From an uncultured Thermomicrobiales bacterium (lineage in GTDB: Bacteria; Chloroflexota; Chloroflexia; Thermomicrobiales; UBA6265): DNA of 35,964 bases. Position numbers and translations under genes: made by a program. The notes beneath the pieces were generated by a model. It was not told where the DNA came from, did no database searches, and saw nothing but the letters and a program-made list of their open reading frames with translations. Below, piece after piece: positions 33,016 to 35,964 of the stretch. The stretch is taken from assembly GCA_902806325.1 (NCBI GenBank), contig CADCWE010000069.1:1-35964 (forward strand), read 5' to 3'. Numbering within the stretch: the first letter of the stretch is position 1; each line of letters starts with the position of its first letter.

Positions 33016-34770
33016 ATGGTCAACGACGAACTCACCGGTCTGATTGGCCAGTTGCCAGACCGCCGGTTCGACCGGCGCCGCTTGGTGCAGGGGGCCGCTG
33101 CCGCCGGCTTCTCCGCCTCCGGTCTCGGGGTCGCCCTGACCCGGATGGGTGCGACTGACGTCGCGGCACAGGACGCCGAGGCGGGACTGGTCACCGTTTC
33201 CCAGGAGCAGCAGCAGACCTGGATCCGCAACTTCAACCCGCTGCTCTCCGGCGACGTCATCCGCTGGCCGACACAGGCCGGCATCTACGAACCGATGATC
33301 ATCTACAACACCGCCAAGGGCGAAATCGTGCCCTGGCTGGCGACCGAGTACGCCTTCTCCGAGGACAACCTGAGCCTCACGTTCACGACCCGCGAGGGCG
33401 TGACCTGGTCCGACGGTACCCCGTTTACCGCCGCCGACGTCGCCTTCACCTTTAACCTGCTGGTGGAGAACACCGGGTTGGTCGGATCCGGCGCCGTTCG
33501 CGCCGCCCTCCAGTACGTGACCGCGATCGAGGCACCGGACCCGAGCACCGTCGTCTTCACCTTCGACCAGGTCTACACCCCCGGCCTCTACGACCTCGGC
33601 GAGCAGGTGATCGTGCCGGAGCACCTTTGGAAGGACATCGCCGACCCGGTGACGTTCACCAACGAGAACCCAGTCGCCACCGGCCCGTTCACTGAGATCG
33701 CCCGGTTCGAGTCCCAGTACTGGGAACTGCGCAAGAATCCGAACTACTGGCAGGAAGGCAAGCCTTACATCGAGGGGTTCCGCTTTCCGGCCTACGTCTC
33801 CAACGACGCCGCCAACCTGGCGACCCTCAACGGCGAGAACGATTGGACCGCCAACTTCATCCCCGACGTGGAGAAGACCTACGTCGAGAAGGATCCCGAC
33901 AACTTCCACTACTGGTTCCCGCCCTTCGGCGACACGGTCCAGCTCTACGTCAACACCACCAAGGCGCCGTTCGACAACGTCGACGTCCGCAAGGCGATCA
34001 GCATGGCGATCAACCGAGACCAGATCGTCGCGATCGCGATGTACGACTACACCCACCCTGCCGACGCGACCGGTCTCTCCGACGCCTACGAGCGGTGGAA
34101 GAACCCGGCCGCGATTGAAGCGGGGCAAAGCTGGGTCACGCTTGACGTCGACGCCGCCAACGAGATGCTCGACGCAGCCGGGTTGGTCCGCCAGGACGGC
34201 GGAACCCGGATCCTGCCCGACGAGACGCCGCTGCGCTACGACCTCAACGTCGTCTCCGGCTGGAGCGACTGGGTCTCGGCGTGCCAGATCATGGCCGAAA
34301 ACTTGAAGCAGGTGGGGATCGAGGTTTCGGTCAAGACCTACGACTTCGCCGCCTGGATCGACATCGTTCAGAAGGGCGAGTTCGACCTCTCGATCGGCTG
34401 GAGCGCGGGCGGGCCGACCCCGTTCAACTACTACCGCGGCCAGATGTCCTCGACGACCTTCAACGAGATCGGCACAATCTCGCCGGAGAACTGGCATCGC
34501 TTCGTCAGTGAGGAGGCCGACACGCTGCTCGAGCAGCTCGCCTCGACTTCGGTCTTCGAAGAGCAGAAGGCCGCCGCCGACGAGCTGCAGCTGCTTTACG
34601 CGGAGAACGCGCCCTCGATCCCGCTCTTCCCCGGTCCGCAGTGGGGCGAGTTCAACACCCAGCGCTTCGAAGGCTTCCCGTCCGAGGAGGACCCGTACGC
34701 GATCCTCTCGACCTTTACGGCGCCCGACCGGCTGATCGTGATGACGACGATCAAACCGAAGGCGGGGTAA
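33016..34770 (+). CDS. ABC transporter solute-binding protein, family 5 (probably oligosaccharide or peptide)
   Basis: A 584-residue extracytoplasmic binding protein. The start is ATG 33016 with GAGGAGG about ten bases upstream; the ORF track start at 32992 adds eight residues that include that site. A Tat-like signal reads FDRRRLVQGAAAAGFSASGL, without a lipobox cysteine. Family-5 marks are SLTFTTREGVTWSDGTPFTA, ATGPFTEIARFESQYWEL, VDVRKAISMAINRDQIV and FDLSIGWSAGGPTPFNYYRG. The last segment, with its aromatic and Gly-Pro pattern, reminds me of family-5 proteins that bind oligosaccharides in thermophiles. The adjacent LacI gene fits a sugar cargo. A permease gene follows after 240 bases of palindromes. 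Confidence 0.92.
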   Translation: MVNDELTGLIGQLPDRRFDRRRLVQGAAAAGFSASGLGVALTRMGATDVAAQDAEAGLVTVSQEQQQTWIRNFNPLLSGDVIRWPTQAGIYEPMIIYNTAKGEIVPWLATEYAFSEDNLSLTFTTREGVTWSDGTPFTAADVAFTFNLLVENTGLVGSGAVRAALQYVTAIEAPDPSTVVFTFDQVYTPGLYDLGEQVIVPEHLWKDIADPVTFTNENPVATGPFTEIARFESQYWELRKNPNYWQEGKPYIEGFRFPAYVSNDAANLATLNGENDWTANFIPDVEKTYVEKDPDNFHYWFPPFGDTVQLYVNTTKAPFDNVDVRKAISMAINRDQIVAIAMYDYTHPADATGLSDAYERWKNPAAIEAGQSWVTLDVDAANEMLDAAGLVRQDGGTRILPDETPLRYDLNVVSGWSDWVSACQIMAENLKQVGIEVSVKTYDFAAWIDIVQKGEFDLSIGWSAGGPTPFNYYRGQMSSTTFNEIGTISPENWHRFVSEEADTLLEQLASTSVFEEQKAAADELQLLYAENAPSIPLFPGPQWGEFNTQRFEGFPSEEDPYAILSTFTAPDRLIVMTTIKPKAG

Positions 34771-34771
34771 A

Positions 34772-34892
34772 TCCCCCTATCCCCTCAACCCCCCTTCCCC
34801 TCGCGACCGGGGGGAAGGGGGGCTTCCGACGCGCGTATCGGCTCCCCCCTTGCCCCCGCGATCGGGGGCAAAGGGCTGGGAGGATAGGGGGA
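34772..34892. repeat. Three-way palindromic repeat element
   Basis: An outer stem TCCCCCTATCC / GGATAGGGGGA (34772-34782 and 34882-34892, perfect 11 bp) encloses two hairpins. The first is CCCCCCTTCCCC / GGGGAAGGGGGG (34789-34800, 34811-34822, perfect 12 bp). The second is CCCTTGCCCCC / GGGGGCAAAGGG (34847-34857, 34864-34875, one bulge). The whole folds into a Y shape on either strand. It lies directly after the binding-protein stop, where it could shield that mRNA or reduce read-through into the permease. Confidence 0.85.
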
Positions 34893-34930
34893 GCCGTCTC
34901 TTCCCTTAAGCGTGATCCAGCAACCGGCGC

Positions 34931-34977
34931 TACAATACCGCCCCCGCTCCCGGCGCAACGGCGCGCCGGGAGCGGGG
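34931..34977 (+). promoter_or_regulatory. Candidate permease promoter -10 and leader hairpin
   Basis: TACAAT (34931-34936) is a good -10 with no clear -35. Just after it CCCCGCTCCCGGCGC and its exact complement (34942-34956, 34963-34977) form a perfect 15-bp stem with loop AACGGC. No T run follows. The stem would sit at the very 5' end of a transcript from this -10. Confidence 0.4.
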
Positions 34978-35010
34978 CGCTTCCCGCGAGGCAGCGGAAG
35001 GATCTCGGCC

Positions 35011-35964
35011 GTGGGCTATCTGGCGCGGCGGATCGGGTTCTACCTGGTGGCGGCCTGGGCGTCGCTGACGTTGAATTTTTTCTTGCCCCGGTTGATGCGG
35101 GGTGACCCGGAGTCGGTCATCTTCGCCCGCATGCAAGGGCAGATGGACCCGTCGGCTATCGAGTCGATGAAGAAGGCCTACGGGCTGTCCGACGATCCGT
35201 TGCCGATCCAGTATTGGAACTACGTGACCGCTACCCTCCAGGGTGACCTCGGGGTCTCGATCACCTCGTTTCCCTCGCCGGTGACCGAGGTGATCGGCGC
35301 CGGGTTGGTCTGGACCCTGATCCTGGGCGGCGTGGCCTTGATCCTCAGTTTCGTCCTCGGCAGTTTGCTCGGCATTTTCGGTGCCTGGAAGCGGGGCGGA
35401 ATGCTGGATTCCGTGTTGCCGCCGCTGTTGATCTTGATCGGGTCGTTTCCGTACTTCTGGCTCGCCACCCTGGCGCTGTTTTTTCTCGCCTTCCAGTGGG
35501 ACTTCTTCCCGCTCCGCCACGCTTACAGCGACTCGCTGTCCCCGGCCTGGACCTTCGAGTTCGTGCGCAGCGTGCTCCTGCACCTGGTTTTGCCGGCCGG
35601 GACGATCGTGCTGGTCTCGATCGGCGGCTGGGTGCTCGGGATGCGGAACACGATGATTTCGACCCTGGCCGAGGATTACATCACGATGGCCGAGGCCAAG
35701 GGCCTGTCCCAGCGCAAGATCATGTTCGGCTACGCGGCGCGCAACGCCCTGCTTCCGAACGTGACCGCCTTCGGCATGGCGCTCGGGTTCATCCTCAGCG
35801 GCGCGCTCCTGACGGAGATCGTCTTCACCTACCCGGGCCTGGGCTACCGGTTGGTGACGGCGGTGCGTAACCTCGACTACCCGTTGATGCAGGGCCTGTT
35901 CTTGATGATCACCCTGGCCGTCCTGGCGGCGAACCTGATCGTCGACCTGCTCTACGTCCGGTTG
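35011..35964 (+). CDS. ABC transporter permease, DppB/OppB type, 3' truncated by the window edge
   Basis: This gene is absent from the ORF track because its stop lies beyond the window. I translated it from the GTG at 35011, with GGAAGGA eight bases upstream. There are 318 codons in view, nearly complete. It opens MGYLARRIGFYLVAAWASLT and has the family segments DPLPIQYWNYVTATLQGDLG and PYFWLATLALFFLAF. The EAA loop reads YITMAEAKGLSQRKIMFGYA, and EIVFTYPGLGYRLVTAV follows. It is the membrane partner of the binding protein at 33016, and DppC and ATPase genes would be expected to the right. It is clearly divergent from the DppB-type gene at 5188, so the two importers are distinct systems. Confidence 0.92.
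   Translation, partial: MGYLARRIGFYLVAAWASLTLNFFLPRLMRGDPESVIFARMQGQMDPSAIESMKKAYGLSDDPLPIQYWNYVTATLQGDLGVSITSFPSPVTEVIGAGLVWTLILGGVALILSFVLGSLLGIFGAWKRGGMLDSVLPPLLILIGSFPYFWLATLALFFLAFQWDFFPLRHAYSDSLSPAWTFEFVRSVLLHLVLPAGTIVLVSIGGWVLGMRNTMISTLAEDYITMAEAKGLSQRKIMFGYAARNALLPNVTAFGMALGFILSGALLTEIVFTYPGLGYRLVTAVRNLDYPLMQGLFLMITLAVLAANLIVDLLYVRL

Overview
The window is GC-rich bacterial DNA that reads best as a Thermomicrobia-like member of the Chloroflexota. The basis is the gene mix: a split b6-type cytochrome b, many peptide/oligosaccharide-type ABC importer parts with Tat-type binding proteins, an F420-type nitroreductase, LarC, VPS10/Asp-box proteins and LacI. This placement is inference from gene content; no marker gene was compared with a database.

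Layout. Positions 1-2.2 kb (minus strand) hold a cytochrome b6 / subunit IV pair (subunit IV runs off the left edge), a tRNA-Val(CAC) and a RidA deaminase. At 2.4-4.7 kb is a membrane-anchored VanW/peptidoglycan-binding protein. At 4.76-9.6 kb is the most interesting block: a sigma70-like promoter, a clear FMN riboswitch aptamer, a U-tract terminator, then DppB- and DppC-type permeases, a family-5 solute-binding protein and an FMN-dependent, FbiB-C-like nitroreductase. This looks like a flavin-controlled importer of a type not usually linked to flavin uptake. At 9.8-15.4 kb are a secreted acidic repeat protein, an amidase, a candidate 24-residue small protein with its own promoter, a DUF2064 protein, a peroxiredoxin-like protein and a stand-alone receiver domain. 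At 15.8-19.1 kb is a large Asp-box (VPS10-like) beta-propeller protein. At 19.8-21.4 kb is a broken TSP3-malectin-NlpC/P60 gene.

From 26.3 down to 21.5 kb a minus-strand cluster runs DinB-like protein, two-helix membrane protein, NUDIX hydrolase, LarC and MFS exporter, with short gaps and one 8-base overlap. At 26.6-30.5 kb lie two unknown small proteins, an AI-2E family membrane protein, an unknown 94-residue protein and an M20D amidohydrolase. The stretch 30.5-32.9 kb is decaying: Uma2 with a stop and a frameshift, an amidohydrolase remnant in three frames, and a LacI regulator with a one-base slip in a C6 run. The right edge carries a second family-5 binding protein and DppB-type permease, probably an oligosaccharide importer tied to that LacI gene, separated by large palindromes.

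Working together: neither Dpp-type importer has ATPase genes inside the window. They may share ATPases encoded elsewhere, or the right-hand set may continue past the edge. Several intergenic regions carry perfect or near-perfect hairpins that no coding feature explains.
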